DNA of 64,000 nucleotides from Bradyrhizobium sp. URHD0069 (GCF_000701345.1 NZ_JNIJ01000017.1:62001-126000), one strand, 5' to 3'. Shown: positions 31,492 through 40,851, counted from the stretch's first letter. Notes: generated by a model from the letters alone, not told the origin. Translations and numbers: made by a program.

Positions 31492-32085
31492 ATGCAAAAA
31501 GAACAAAAAGAACTTGTGTTGGCTTATCACGAGGCCGGACATGCTGTGATCGCTCATGCGCTCGGCATTGCGGTGAAATATGTCACGACGCTTGAGGATG
31601 CTTCAGCCGCGCTGACCCACAGCGCGACGTATTTGGCCCGGGATGCCGATCATCCGGCGCAACTCGAGGCGATCAGGAAAGACGTCATCGTCTGTTTGGC
31701 GGGTCCCCACAGTCAGGCAAAGCACCGCCGGCCAAAAAAGAAAGAACCTGACGAGTGGAAAGACGATATCGAGACGGCAAGCGGTTTAGCGGCGCGCGCA
31801 GGGCTCGTCGCAACCGGAATCGATCTGCGCCGGCTCGATGAAAACTTCGAGTGCTGCCTAACCGCCTATCAGGCTGAGTTTGCGGCAGACCTGTTCCAGC
31901 ATTGCAGCGAGAAGGCTCGCAACCTCGTTGATGAGCATTGGACCGCGATTGACACGGTAGCCAAAGCGCTTCTGAGCCGTCCGGTTCTGAACGGTGATGA
32001 TATCGCCGAATTGATCGGTCGTTCGTCATCTCGTGCGAACGGAAAAACGCCCGACCCAGCCCGCTTTCTTCCCGACCAGCGTTAG
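31492..32085 (+). CDS. stand-alone M41-like (FtsH-type) zinc peptidase
   Basis: 197 residues. The zinc motif VLAYHEAGHAVIAHALGI (HExxH) and the following VKYVTTLEDASAALTHSA match the FtsH protease domain. IRKDVIVCLAGPHSQAKHRR corresponds to the L-A-G-R/P-x-A segment, DDIETASGLAARAGLVATGI to the D-x-x-x-A helix supplying the third ligand, and the end is FtsH-like helices. There is no AAA ATPase domain and no membrane helix, so the usual energy-dependent unfolding is absent. The ATG at 31492 is preceded by GGCAAGG. It is transcribed after the AlpA-like gene and ends four bases into the convergent integrase gene. Confidence 0.78.
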   Translation: MQKEQKELVLAYHEAGHAVIAHALGIAVKYVTTLEDASAALTHSATYLARDADHPAQLEAIRKDVIVCLAGPHSQAKHRRPKKKEPDEWKDDIETASGLAARAGLVATGIDLRRLDENFECCLTAYQAEFAADLFQHCSEKARNLVDEHWTAIDTVAKALLSRPVLNGDDIAELIGRSSSRANGKTPDPARFLPDQR

Positions 32086-33374
32086 GCGCTCGCGCGGATC
32101 GGCACCACGTTAGGTGCCGCTGGCGGCTCGACGATCTGCTGCAGATAACCAGCCCACAACTCCAAGGCTTCGCGCTTTTCGTCGAAGTATTCGTATAAAT
32201 CATAGACCCTTTGGATACCCGGTTTCACATGGGCGAGGACCGCCTCGCGGGCGTCCAGTGAAATTCCTTTCAGCCGTGACATGCGCGAGCGCACGCTGCG
32301 GCGGATGTCGTGGTTAGTCCAGTGCGCCAGCACCACCTCATCGGGATCATCGCCGCGCTCGACCGCGATCTCGCGCAGCACCTTGAGCATCTCCGCGTCG
32401 ATCTGCTTCTTCATCCGCCCGGCCACCTTGACGGCGGTTTCGCCGCCGTCGAACGAAAACAGGAACTTGCCTCGCTTCGGGCAGGCGTCGTAAATCTTGC
32501 GCAGGTCGGCAGTAATCGGAACCACATGGGCGATCTTGCCCTTCATCCTCGATGCCGGGATCGTCCACTCCCAAGAATTGCCGCGCATATTCCATTCGGG
32601 GCGGTCGGTATTCGACAGTTCGCGAACCCGCAATGCCGAGAGCACAAGGCCACGGTACAGCGGGCCAATCGGATACGGCAGCCGCGTTGCCGCGATCCAC
32701 AGCGCACGCAGTTCGTCGTCATTGAGGATTCGTTGGCGCGGCTCGATCTTGCCGACGATCTTCGATATCTTGATGGTGGCGCACGGGCTGATCTTGAGGC
32801 CATAGATGCGCTGATCGATCACCCACGAGAAGAACCCGCCCAAATCGTTGAACAGTTGCCGGCCCATCGCTGGCGTCTCGATGGCCCTCGGGTTCACGAC
32901 CTTCCCGAGAATATCCAGATCGGTGATCTCGGCAATCGGTGTGTCCTTGAAGATCGGGAACAGGTTGTTTTCGATCCGCTTCTTGACCGCCCTGCCCGAG
33001 CGCTGCCTGGCCAACTTGCGGTCGAAATAGTCGCCTGCGATGCCGCCGAACGTATTGGCGCGAATCTGCGCCTGCTCCTCCCTCGCCTTGTCCTCGACCT
33101 GTTTTGGGTCGACCCCTTGCTTGATAAGGTCCGACCATTCGCGCGCGGTCTGGCGGGCCGCCTCCAGGGTGGTTTTGGCGATCTCCCGGCGGGACAGGAA
33201 GGTCGAGCCGGGGAAGCGGGCTTGGAAGATGTAGGTCTTGACGCCCGTGTCGGTGACGCGGACCCCGAAGCCGGGGACCAAGGCATCCATGACCTGATAG
33301 CGCTTGCCTTTAGGGGCGGCTTTGAGGGATAGGACCTTGCGGTCGGTCAGGGCTTTTTCAGGTTGGCGGGGCAT
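32082..33374 (-). CDS. int: tyrosine recombinase/integrase (phage P4-like)
   Basis: 430 residues. The N-terminal DUF4102-type arm-binding domain (KALTDRKVLSLKAAPKGKRY, VPGFGVRVTDTGVKTYIFQA) and the core-binding domain (FGGIAGDYFDRKLARQRS) are complete. The catalytic domain has Arg in LVLSALRVREL (S-A replacing the usual T-G), HDIRRSVRSRMS (H-x-x-R) and HVKPGIQRVYDLYEY with the Tyr nucleophile. Such enzymes insert satellites and islands at a tRNA or gene end. It lies at the edge of the island next to core gene pgsA, so the attachment site should be in 33.4-33.65 kb. Confidence 0.93.
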   Translation of the reverse strand: MPRQPEKALTDRKVLSLKAAPKGKRYQVMDALVPGFGVRVTDTGVKTYIFQARFPGSTFLSRREIAKTTLEAARQTAREWSDLIKQGVDPKQVEDKAREEQAQIRANTFGGIAGDYFDRKLARQRSGRAVKKRIENNLFPIFKDTPIAEITDLDILGKVVNPRAIETPAMGRQLFNDLGGFFSWVIDQRIYGLKISPCATIKISKIVGKIEPRQRILNDDELRALWIAATRLPYPIGPLYRGLVLSALRVRELSNTDRPEWNMRGNSWEWTIPASRMKGKIAHVVPITADLRKIYDACPKRGKFLFSFDGGETAVKVAGRMKKQIDAEMLKVLREIAVERGDDPDEVVLAHWTNHDIRRSVRSRMSRLKGISLDAREAVLAHVKPGIQRVYDLYEYFDEKREALELWAGYLQQIVEPPAAPNVVPIRASA

Positions 33375-33413
33375 CTGCTATCGTTCCTGTCTGGAAACTA
33401 TATATGAACCTAT

Positions 33414-33443
33414 CCGGGCATCTCGGGGCATCACCGGGGCATC
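33414..33443. repeat. three tandem GGGCATC repeats before the integrase
   Basis: CCGGGCATC, CGGGGCATC and CCGGGGCATC follow each other with a 10-11 base period, 40-70 bases upstream of the integrase start. A related CGGGGCAT overlaps the start codon. The helical phasing suggests arm-type integrase sites or an AlpA/Xis operator. An AT-rich TATATA lies between them and the gene. Confidence 0.6.
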
Positions 33444-33653
33444 ATTTTGTCGGAGATTGAGCGATAGCCGATGAGATGCAATGGAGAGGAAAAATGCAAG
33501 AAATACCTGCAATGCCTACGTTTCTGAAATTCTGTGAAGTTCGGTGAGAGCCTACGAAACGGCTTTCAGAATAAACTATGTAGACAGGAACCGGTTCACC
33601 CTGCCAAGGGCCGGATCGTTCGCGAAATCAGGCCGGTAGCCGGGAAGCGCCCC
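33444..33653. other. island-chromosome junction
   Basis: 210 bases between integrase and pgsA. It probably contains the attachment core, but I found no tRNA and no direct repeat matching the left side of the island. It may also contain the end of a gene that normally precedes pgsA. Confidence 0.35.
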
Positions 33654-34196
33654 GTGAGTATTCCGAACATCATTACCCTCGGCCGCATCCTGCTGGTGCC
33701 GTTCATCGTATGGGCGATTGCCTCCAGCCAGATGGAAATCGCGTTCGCGATCTTCGTCATCGCCGGCGTCAGCGACGCGGTCGACGGCTTTCTCGCCAAG
33801 CGGTTCAACATGGCCAGTGAATTGGGCGCGCTGCTCGATCCACTGGCCGACAAGGCGCTGCTGGTCTCGATCTACGTGGCGCTCGGGATCTGGGGGGCGG
33901 TGCCGCGGTGGCTCGTCATCCTTGTGGTTTCCCGCGACATCATGATTGTAGCCGCCGTGATCGTATCATGGCTGTTTGACAGGCCGATCCCGATGAAGCC
34001 GTTGATGGTGTCGAAGCTCAATACGGTGGCACAGGTGGCGTTCGCGGCATTGGTGCTTGCGGCACTCGGCTTCGGCTTCAAGCCAGCGCCGTATGATCTG
34101 ATCCTGATGGGTTTTGTCACGGTCTTTACTTTGGTTTCCGTATCGCTCTATCTCGTGGAGTGGGTGCGGCACATGAGCACGATCGAAGCAAGATAG
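33654..34196 (+). CDS. pgsA: CDP-diacylglycerol-glycerol-3-phosphate 3-phosphatidyltransferase
   Basis: 180 residues. The CDP-alcohol phosphotransferase motif is complete: SDAVDGFLAKRF, then ELGALLDPLADKALL. Membrane helices include IITLGRILLVPFIVWAIA, WLVILVVSRDIMIVAAVIVS and ALVLAALGFGF. It makes phosphatidylglycerophosphate, the committed step to phosphatidylglycerol and cardiolipin, at the inner membrane. The GTG start gives the usual MSIPNIITLGR beginning. It is the first core gene beyond the integrase. Confidence 0.95.
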   Translation: MSIPNIITLGRILLVPFIVWAIASSQMEIAFAIFVIAGVSDAVDGFLAKRFNMASELGALLDPLADKALLVSIYVALGIWGAVPRWLVILVVSRDIMIVAAVIVSWLFDRPIPMKPLMVSKLNTVAQVAFAALVLAALGFGFKPAPYDLILMGFVTVFTLVSVSLYLVEWVRHMSTIEAR

Positions 34197-34227
34197 ATCG
34201 TGCGCCGTCCCGGCATGGAGTAACTGC

Positions 34228-34905
34228 GTGGCGACCCGCGTTCACCCTCGTCAGCTTGCATTTGCTCTTCCGCATGCAGAGAGCCTTGGCCGCGACGATT
34301 TTCTCGAGGGACCGGCCAATGCGGCAGGCCTGGTGCTGGTCGACAGCTGGCCCGAATGGCCAAACCGCATCATGCTGCTGGTGGGACCGGAGGGCTGCGG
34401 AAAGAGCCACCTCGCCGCCATCTGGGCCGAACACGCCGGTGCACGCTCGACATCAGCGCATGCGCTGACCGCTGACGCAGTGCCGGGCGCGCTGGCGACC
34501 GGGGCGCTGGTCGTGGAAGATTTGAAGCCCGCGGACTTTGATGAACGGGCGCTGTTCCACCTGATGAATCTGGCGCGGGAGGATGGAGCTTTCGTTTTGA
34601 TCACCGCGCGCGAGCCGCCGTCGGCGTTTCAGATCGAGCTGCGCGATCTCCGGTCACGTCTGCGCGCGGCACCGACGGTGTCGCTGTTGCCGCCTGACGA
34701 TCAGCTGTTTCGCGCCCTGGTTGTCAAGTTTTGCGCAGACCGCCAATTGGCTGTCGATGAAACCGTGGTGAGCTATCTCGCAACCCGGATCGAGCGCTCT
34801 TATGCTGCCGCGCGGCAAGCCGTTGAGCTCCTGGACACCGAGGCCTTGCGGCTGGGCCGGCCGGTTACCCGGGCGCTGGCGGCTGAATTGCTGCGCAATG
34901 CCTGA
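34228..34905 (+). CDS. hdaA: HdaA-type DnaA-related regulatory inactivator
   Basis: 225 residues. The protein has a DnaA-like AAA+ core with the P-loop LLVGPEGCGKSHLAAIWAE, Walker-B-like ALVVEDLKPADFDERALFHL, an arginine-rich sensor (DLRSRLRAAPTVSLLPPDDQ) and a DnaA-like lid ending LLDTEALRLGRPVTRALAAE. It opens with RQLAFALPHAES, a clamp-binding-like QLAF segment. HdaA stimulates ATP hydrolysis by DnaA with the sliding clamp, preventing re-initiation. It starts with GTG 31 bases after pgsA and shares its direction with ppk, the common alphaproteobacterial order. Confidence 0.88.
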   Translation: MATRVHPRQLAFALPHAESLGRDDFLEGPANAAGLVLVDSWPEWPNRIMLLVGPEGCGKSHLAAIWAEHAGARSTSAHALTADAVPGALATGALVVEDLKPADFDERALFHLMNLAREDGAFVLITAREPPSAFQIELRDLRSRLRAAPTVSLLPPDDQLFRALVVKFCADRQLAVDETVVSYLATRIERSYAAARQAVELLDTEALRLGRPVTRALAAELLRNA

Positions 34906-35043
34906 TCCCGCGGCCCGTCTCGCATCTTGACGGCGCAAGCGCTGGGAACATCAATGTCATTGAAACGTCATCGCGATAACACATGCTTCGTGCCCTCTCA
35001 GCCGGATGGTGCCGTGTCTAATTTTGGGATGGATCAAACTCTG

Positions 35044-37242
35044 ATGGAATCCGCGCAAGCCGTTGTAATTAAAGAAAAAGAATCGGAAGCCGAGACCCGC
35101 CCAAGCATCGGCGCCAGCCCCGAACGCTTCATTAACCGCGAACTTTCCTGGCTGCATTTCAATCGCCGGGTGCTCGAGGAATCGGTCAATTCCGGCCATC
35201 CCGCGCTTGAGCGGGTGCGATTTCTGTCGATTTCCGCCAATAACCTTGATGAGTTCTTCATGGTCCGCGTCGCCGGCATCAAGGCCCAGGTGCGGGAGGG
35301 CATTGCCGAGCGCAGTCCGGACGGGCTGACCCCTGCGGAACAGCTCGTCCTCATCAACGAGACCGTTTCAAAACTCGCCAACGACCAGCAGTCCATCTGG
35401 CGCGATCTGCGCGGCATCCTGTCCGAGGTCGGCATCATTCTGGTCGACGGCCGCGATGTCAGCAAGACCGAGCGAGCCTGGATCGAGGATCATTTCCTCC
35501 ATAACATTTTCCCGCTGCTGACGCCGCTCGCGATCGATCCCGCGCATCCCTTCCCGTTCATCCCGAGCCTCGGCTTTACCGTCGCGCTGCATCTCGCACG
35601 GATTTCCGACGGCAAACCGATGAACGCGCTCATCCGTATGCCCGGCAAGATCGATCGCTTCATCCGCCTGCCCGCGGGCAAGGATTCCGCCGTGCGATTG
35701 ATTACGCTCGAACAAGCCACCGGGTTGTTCATCGGTCGGCTGTTCCCCGGCTATACCGTCAAGGGTCAGGGTGCGTTTCGCATCATCCGCGATTCTGAAA
35801 TCGAAATCGAAGAAGAGGCGGAAGATCTGGTGCGGGTGTTTGAAACCGCGCTGAAGCGGCGGCGGCGGGGCTCGGTGATCCGGCTCGAAATCGAAGCCAA
35901 GATGCCGGAAGAACTCCGCGCCTTCGTGCAGCGGGCGCTTTCGACCGCCGACGACGAGGTCCTGCTGGTCGACGGCGTGCTGGCGATGAACGAGCTGTCG
36001 CAGTTGACCCGGCTCGACCGGCCCGACCTCGAATTCGCGCCCTTCGTGCCCCGTCATCCCGAACGCGTGCGCGATCATGGCGGCGATATCTTCGCTGCGA
36101 TCCGACAAAAGGACCTGATCGTTCATCACCCCTATGAATCATTCGACGTCGTCGTGCAGTTCCTGCAACAGGCCGCCCGCGATCCCGATGTCGTCGCAAT
36201 CAAGCAGACGCTCTATCGCACCTCGAACAACTCGCCGATCGTGCGGGCGCTCGCGGAGGCCGCCGAGGCCGGAAAATCCGTGACCGCGCTGGTCGAGCTC
36301 AAGGCGCGGTTCGATGAGGAAGCCAATATCCGCTGGGCGCGAGATCTCGAACGCGCCGGCGTGCAGGTGGTGTACGGATTTCTCGAACTGAAGACCCACG
36401 CCAAACTGTCGCTGATCGTGCGCCGTGAGGGCGGCAGTCTCACGAGCTATGTCCACACCGGCACCGGAAACTATCATCCGGTCACGGCCCGCATCTACAC
36501 CGACCTTTCCTACTTCACGTCAGATCCAATCATCGGACGCGACGCCGCGCGGGTTTTCAACTACATCACCGGCTATGCCGAGCCGAGCGATATCGAGAAG
36601 ATGGCGGTATCGCCGCTCACTTTGCGCAAGCGCATCATCGAGCATATTCGCGGCGAGACCAACCACATCCGGCACGGCAGGCCGGGCGCGATCTGGATGA
36701 AGATGAACTCGCTGGTCGATCCGGATATCATCGATGCGTTGTATGAAGCCTCGCAGGCCGGCGTGTCGATCGAGCTGGTGGTGCGCGGAATCTGCTGCCT
36801 GCGGCCCGGCGTTCCCGGACTTTCCGAGAACATCCGCGTCAAATCGATCATTGGCCGTTTTCTCGAGCATGGCCGCATCTACTGCTTCGGGATGGGCCAA
36901 GGCCTGCCAAGCTCAAAAGCTGCTGTGTATATCTCGTCCGCCGACATGATGCCGCGCAACCTCGATCGGCGGGTCGAAATCCTTTGTCCGCTGCAAAATC
37001 CTACGGTGCATCAGCAGGTTCTCGAACAAATCATGGTCGCGAATCTCAAGGATACAGAGCAAAGCTGGCGGTTATTGCCGGACGGGACGTCAACGCGTAT
37101 GAAGACCGTTCAGGGCGAAGAGCCCTTCAACCTGCATGATTACTTCATGACGAATCCGAGTCTGTCAGGCCGTGGAAAGTCGCTTAAGGAATCTTCGCCG
37201 CGCCGCCTCACACGCCGCACCGAGCGTCAGCATTCGTCATAA
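35044..37242 (+). CDS. ppk: polyphosphate kinase 1
   Basis: About 732 residues. Family blocks: [20 protein letters not shown] at the N-terminus, [75 protein letters not shown], the PLD-like histidine region [10 protein letters not shown] and [20 protein letters not shown], and [20 protein letters not shown]. It polymerises the terminal phosphate of ATP into polyphosphate. Several in-frame starts lie upstream (TTG at 34927, ATG at 35029); 35044 fits relatives best. Confidence 0.94.
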   Translation: MESAQAVVIKEKESEAETRPSIGASPERFINRELSWLHFNRRVLEESVNSGHPALERVRFLSISANNLDEFFMVRVAGIKAQVREGIAERSPDGLTPAEQLVLINETVSKLANDQQSIWRDLRGILSEVGIILVDGRDVSKTERAWIEDHFLHNIFPLLTPLAIDPAHPFPFIPSLGFTVALHLARISDGKPMNALIRMPGKIDRFIRLPAGKDSAVRLITLEQATGLFIGRLFPGYTVKGQGAFRIIRDSEIEIEEEAEDLVRVFETALKRRRRGSVIRLEIEAKMPEELRAFVQRALSTADDEVLLVDGVLAMNELSQLTRLDRPDLEFAPFVPRHPERVRDHGGDIFAAIRQKDLIVHHPYESFDVVVQFLQQAARDPDVVAIKQTLYRTSNNSPIVRALAEAAEAGKSVTALVELKARFDEEANIRWARDLERAGVQVVYGFLELKTHAKLSLIVRREGGSLTSYVHTGTGNYHPVTARIYTDLSYFTSDPIIGRDAARVFNYITGYAEPSDIEKMAVSPLTLRKRIIEHIRGETNHIRHGRPGAIWMKMNSLVDPDIIDALYEASQAGVSIELVVRGICCLRPGVPGLSENIRVKSIIGRFLEHGRIYCFGMGQGLPSSKAAVYISSADMMPRNLDRRVEILCPLQNPTVHQQVLEQIMVANLKDTEQSWRLLPDGTSTRMKTVQGEEPFNLHDYFMTNPSLSGRGKSLKESSPRRLTRRTERQHSS

Positions 37243-37254
37243 GGAAGCTTTCCG

Positions 37255-38757
37255 GTGAAGCGGCCGCGCAAACGCCCATCCAGCGTCGCGGTCATCGACA
37301 TCGGTTCGAACTCGGTGCGTCTCGTCGTCTATGAATCGATGGCGCGGAGCCTGGTCTCGATCTTCAACGAGAAAACCCTTTGCGGTCTCGGGCGCGAGGT
37401 TCAGACCACGGGGCTTTTGGCGCCCGACGCCGTCGCCAAGGCCTTGACGTCGTTGCGGCGTTTTCGCGCGTTGTGCAGGATCATGAAAGTCGGCCGCGTG
37501 CACGCGATCGCCACCGCCGCGTGCCGCGACGCCACCAACGGTCCCGATTTCATCGCCAAGGCCGAACGCATCTGCGGCGTCGCAATCGAGATTCTGTCGG
37601 GTCCGCGCGAAGCGGCACTATCCGCGCTGGGCGTTGTGTCAGGCCTTCACAAGCCCGACGGCATCGTCGGCGATCTCGGCGGCGGCTCGCTGGAACTGAT
37701 TGACGTTCAGGGCAACCGCGTTCGCCGCGGCGTGACGCTGCCGCTCGGCAGTCTGGCGTTACAGGACGCATCGCAGAAATCGCTGAAGCGCGCCGAGCGG
37801 ATGGTCAAAACCGATCTTTCCGGAGTTGCCCAGCTCAGGGCCGGCCGCGGCCGCGCGTTTTATGCGGTCGGGGGGACATGGCGGGCGCTGGCGCGCATCC
37901 ACATCGTCCAAAGCGGCTATCCGTTGCGGGTGATGCACGGCTATTCGATACCGGCAGCGGACGCGCTCGATTTCGCACAGCGCCTGCGCCGCCTCGTCTC
38001 GGCGAACATGTTGGCCAATATCGAAGTCGTCGCCGATGCACGACGGCCGTTACTGACCTATGCAGCGCTTGTTCTCGAATACATCATTCGTGTCGCCAAA
38101 CCGAAGACCATTGTGTTTTCGACCTTCGGGGTGCGCGAAGGCCTGCTTTACTCGATGTTGCCGCAGGCCGAGCGCTCCAAGGATGGATTGATTTGCGCCG
38201 CGCAGACGCTCAACGAGTTGCTGTCGCGATCCGCGCGCCATGCCGAAGAACTGATCGAATGGACCGATCGTTTGGTGCGGGTCGTAAGATTGCGGGAAAC
38301 CGAGGAAGATCGCCGCCTGCGCCATGCCGCGTGCCTGTTGTCGGACATCGGATGGCGGGTACATCCCGATTACCGCGGCGAGCAGACACTCAATCTCATC
38401 ACCAACGGAAATTTCGGCGCGATCAGCCATCAAGGCCGGGCGTTTGTCGCGCTGTCGGTATATTATCGCTATGCGGGTTTGAACGAACAGAATGAACCGC
38501 CGGCGATTATTCAAAAGCTGGTGCCGCCATCCATGGTCGAGCGTGCCCGCGTGCTCGGGGCGGCGTTCCGCGTCGCCCATCTGATATCGGCGGCGCGGCC
38601 GGGTGTTTTGCCGGCAACCCACTTTCGAAGCCGCGACCGCAAGCTGATGCTGGTGTTCGAGCACCGGATGGTCGATCTCGTTGCGGATCGCGTCGGCAGC
38701 CGTTTCAAGCAGCTGGCACGGCTGGTCGGCCGCTCCGGATCGATCGTGCGGCGTTAG
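37255..38757 (+). CDS. ppx: exopolyphosphatase / GppA-family phosphatase
   Basis: 500 residues. The ASKHA-type ATPase motifs are VAVIDIGSNSVRLVVYE near the N-terminus and GIVGDLGGGSLELIDVQGNR. VHAIATAACRDATNGPDFIA and FYAVGGTWRALARIHI are also typical, and a C-terminal HD-like helical domain follows (LRHAACLLSDIGWRVHPDYR). It splits polyphosphate or pppGpp. The GTG start has AAGGAAGC upstream. It follows ppk by 12 bases, so synthesis and breakdown of polyphosphate are encoded together. Confidence 0.93.
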   Translation: MKRPRKRPSSVAVIDIGSNSVRLVVYESMARSLVSIFNEKTLCGLGREVQTTGLLAPDAVAKALTSLRRFRALCRIMKVGRVHAIATAACRDATNGPDFIAKAERICGVAIEILSGPREAALSALGVVSGLHKPDGIVGDLGGGSLELIDVQGNRVRRGVTLPLGSLALQDASQKSLKRAERMVKTDLSGVAQLRAGRGRAFYAVGGTWRALARIHIVQSGYPLRVMHGYSIPAADALDFAQRLRRLVSANMLANIEVVADARRPLLTYAALVLEYIIRVAKPKTIVFSTFGVREGLLYSMLPQAERSKDGLICAAQTLNELLSRSARHAEELIEWTDRLVRVVRLRETEEDRRLRHAACLLSDIGWRVHPDYRGEQTLNLITNGNFGAISHQGRAFVALSVYYRYAGLNEQNEPPAIIQKLVPPSMVERARVLGAAFRVAHLISAARPGVLPATHFRSRDRKLMLVFEHRMVDLVADRVGSRFKQLARLVGRSGSIVRR

Positions 38758-38760
38758 AGG

Positions 38761-39603
38761 CTAAGCCGCGGGTGCTGCATGCTGGCCGATCTGCGAAAGC
38801 TTGCGCTTCCGCCAGACCGATCCCGCCACCAGCACGATGATGATGCCGAGGATCCCGAAGACCACCTCGCCGCCATGACCGTCATTGGCAAAGTGCGGCA
38901 TCACGCCGAGCGGCGCGAATAATGCGTCGAGCGTAACGCCGACCGGGCCGTTAAAGAACGCCTGCAGATGCGGAACAATCGCGGGATCGGTCGCCATCAC
39001 CTCGCCGGCGACCCAGCCCAATAAGCCGGCGCCGGCCCATACCAGGGCGGGCAAGCGCGTGAGCAGCGCCATGATCAGCGCAGCTCCGGCGACGATCAGG
39101 GGAACGCTGATGGCAAGCCCGATGACAAGCAGGGGAATGCTGCCATTGGCGGCCGCGGCGACTGCGATTACGTTATCGAGGCTCATTACGATGTCGGCGA
39201 TCGCCACGATCTGCACGGCCGCCCACAGATGCGCAGCCGCGTCCACGTCGCCCTCGCCCTCGTGTTCAGGTACCAGCAGCTTTGCCGCGATCACCAGCAG
39301 TGCCAATCCACCGACCAGCTTGAGGAACGGCAGCGCCATCAACGTCACGACGATGCCCGTGAAAATGATGCGCAGGAAAACGGCGACGCCGGCGCCAAGG
39401 ATCATGCCCCAGAACCGCTGGCGCGGCGGCAGGCCGCGGCATGCCATCGCGATGACAAGCGCGTTGTCACCTGACAGCAGGATGTTGATCCACATGATCT
39501 TGCCGAGCGCGACCCAAAAAGCGGGCTGCTGCATCTCGCTTTGAAATTGCGCGATGAATGTTGTGATCGTCGCCGGATCGAAAATTTGCAGCACCCAATT
39601 CAC
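38761..39603 (-). CDS. TerC-family integral membrane protein
   Basis: 280 residues with seven to eight membrane segments. The TerC motifs are KIMWINILLSGDNALVIAMA and VAIADIVMSLDNVIAVAAAA, each with the conserved Asp-Asn pair in the membrane. Relatives (TerC, Alx, YkoY) export manganese or other metals. The end (VWRKRKLSQIGQ) faces the cytoplasm. It is convergent with ppx, with three bases between stops. Confidence 0.88.
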   Translation of the reverse strand: MNWVLQIFDPATITTFIAQFQSEMQQPAFWVALGKIMWINILLSGDNALVIAMACRGLPPRQRFWGMILGAGVAVFLRIIFTGIVVTLMALPFLKLVGGLALLVIAAKLLVPEHEGEGDVDAAAHLWAAVQIVAIADIVMSLDNVIAVAAAANGSIPLLVIGLAISVPLIVAGAALIMALLTRLPALVWAGAGLLGWVAGEVMATDPAIVPHLQAFFNGPVGVTLDALFAPLGVMPHFANDGHGGEVVFGILGIIIVLVAGSVWRKRKLSQIGQHAAPAA

Positions 39604-39664
39604 AGTGAATTCCCCTCGGCCGGAGGCCGTTTCCGCGCGGCTTGCTTGCCGCTGCCCGTATCAA

Positions 39665-40087
39665 TCAGCTGACGATTTCGTTGCCTGAGAAAAATTGTGC
39701 GATTTCGATTGCGGCGGTCTCAGGCGCATCCGATCCATGCACCGAGTTTTCACCGATCGATTTCGCGTGCAGCTTGCGGATCGTACCATCGGCCGCCTTG
39801 GCAGGATCGGTCGCGCCCATGACTTCGCGATGCCTAAGCACGGCGTTTTCGCCTTCGAGAACTTGCACCACGACGGGACCGGAAGTCATGAAATCCACCA
39901 GCTCGCCAAAGAACGGACGCTCCTTGTGGACGGCGTAGAAGGTTTCGGCTTGTTCGCGGGTCATGCGAATGCGCTTCTGGGCAACGATCCGAAGCCCCGC
40001 CTTCTCGATCAGCGCATTGATCGCGCCCGTTATGTTACGCGCGGTTGCGTCGGGCTTGATAATCGAAAAGGTGCGCTCAATCGCCAT
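39665..40087 (-). CDS. ndk: nucleoside diphosphate kinase
   Basis: 140 residues, the family size. Motifs: [34 protein letters not shown] and the active-site block [20 protein letters not shown], in which His is phosphorylated. [16 protein letters not shown] is the usual loop. It balances NTP and dNTP pools. It stands alone, with a 61-base gap to the terC gene downstream. Confidence 0.97.
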   Translation of the reverse strand: MAIERTFSIIKPDATARNITGAINALIEKAGLRIVAQKRIRMTREQAETFYAVHKERPFFGELVDFMTSGPVVVQVLEGENAVLRHREVMGATDPAKAADGTIRKLHAKSIGENSVHGSDAPETAAIEIAQFFSGNEIVS

Positions 40088-40367
40088 GATTTCGTCCTTG
40101 AACAGGGCTGGATGGGAGTTGCGGCGCTTATATCGGCGCTGTCGGCGAACGGCAAGCGATCAGCGAAAGACTCGGGCTGTCTCGGCGGCCAACCGAAGCC
40201 TTCGAATTGCAACAATTTCACAAAGATGAACCTTCTCTGAAACCAACATCCCGATCTCGTTCACCTTCTCAAGGATAGGCTTCAATCAGCCGAACGCCTC
40301 GCGGATTGGGGGGACGGCAGCACTTTCCGAAGGCGCCGACACAGCGCCGAACCTTGAGGAGACGACC
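40088..40367. other. intergenic region upstream of ndk
   Basis: About 280 bases between divergent ndk and a small exported protein gene. Promoters for both should lie here; no clear hairpin or repeat is seen. Confidence 0.4.
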
Positions 40368-40613
40368 ATGTTACGCAAACTCTCGCTTGTTGCAGTTGCC
40401 GCGGCATCGCTGGGTGCGGCGGCGCTGGCGCCGACCTCCGCCTCCGCCTGGGGCGGTCACGGTTGGCGGGGCGGATGGCATCATGGCTGGGGCGGTCCCC
40501 GCTTCTTCGTCGGCGGCCCGGCCTATGGCTATGGTAACGGCGGCTGCTATATGCGGCGATTGGTCCCAACCCCGTGGGGGCCCAGATGGCGCTCGGTAAA
40601 TCGCTGTTATTGA
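40368..40613 (+). CDS. small exported Gly/Trp-rich protein
   Basis: 81 residues. The signal peptide LRKLSLVAVAAASLGAAALA with cleavage near SASA is followed by WGGHGWRGGWHHGWGGPRFF, then GGPAYGYGNGGCYMRRLVPT and PWGPRWRSVNRCY with two Cys. Many Bradyrhizobium genomes carry several such short proteins. They are sometimes named sulfur-globule-like, but no function is established. TTGAGGAGACGACC precedes the ATG. Confidence 0.75.
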   Translation: MLRKLSLVAVAAASLGAAALAPTSASAWGGHGWRGGWHHGWGGPRFFVGGPAYGYGNGGCYMRRLVPTPWGPRWRSVNRCY

Positions 40614-40626
40614 TCTGAACTCCCCA

Positions 40627-40677
40627 TCCGAAGTCAAAGGCCCTCCGAAGTCAAAAGCGCTCCGAAGTCAAAAGGCC
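40627..40677 (+). repeat. three tandem 17-bp repeats
   Basis: TCCGAAGTCAAAGGCCC, TCCGAAGTCAAAAGCGC and TCCGAAGTCAAAAGGCC start at 40627, 40644 and 40661, a perfect 17-base period just after the stop codon of the small exported protein. The last unit runs into the terminator stem. Confidence 0.75.
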
Positions 40678-40712
40678 CTGGCCCACTTGTGGCCGGGGCT
40701 TTCCTTTTAGTC
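40671..40712 (+). terminator. rho-independent terminator
   Basis: AAAGGCCCTGGCC pairs with GGCCGGGGCTTT around a short loop, followed by CCTTTTAG. The stem follows the tandem repeats after the small exported protein gene. Confidence 0.7.
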
Positions 40713-40851
40713 ATTAAGGAGGAACCATCCGGCATCCTTCGTTCCATTCTGGCTGGAAAAGGCAGGCAATTGACCACCAAGGGGAAACAATTTGCATCCT
40801 AGTAACTTGGTCCGGTGCGATCTCCTTGAAGCGGAAGTGCACGGAAGCGTG

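Noticed and set aside
33444..33653. tRNA gene as integration target next to the integrase
   Set aside because: No cloverleaf or tRNA 3' end could be found in the 210 bases before pgsA.
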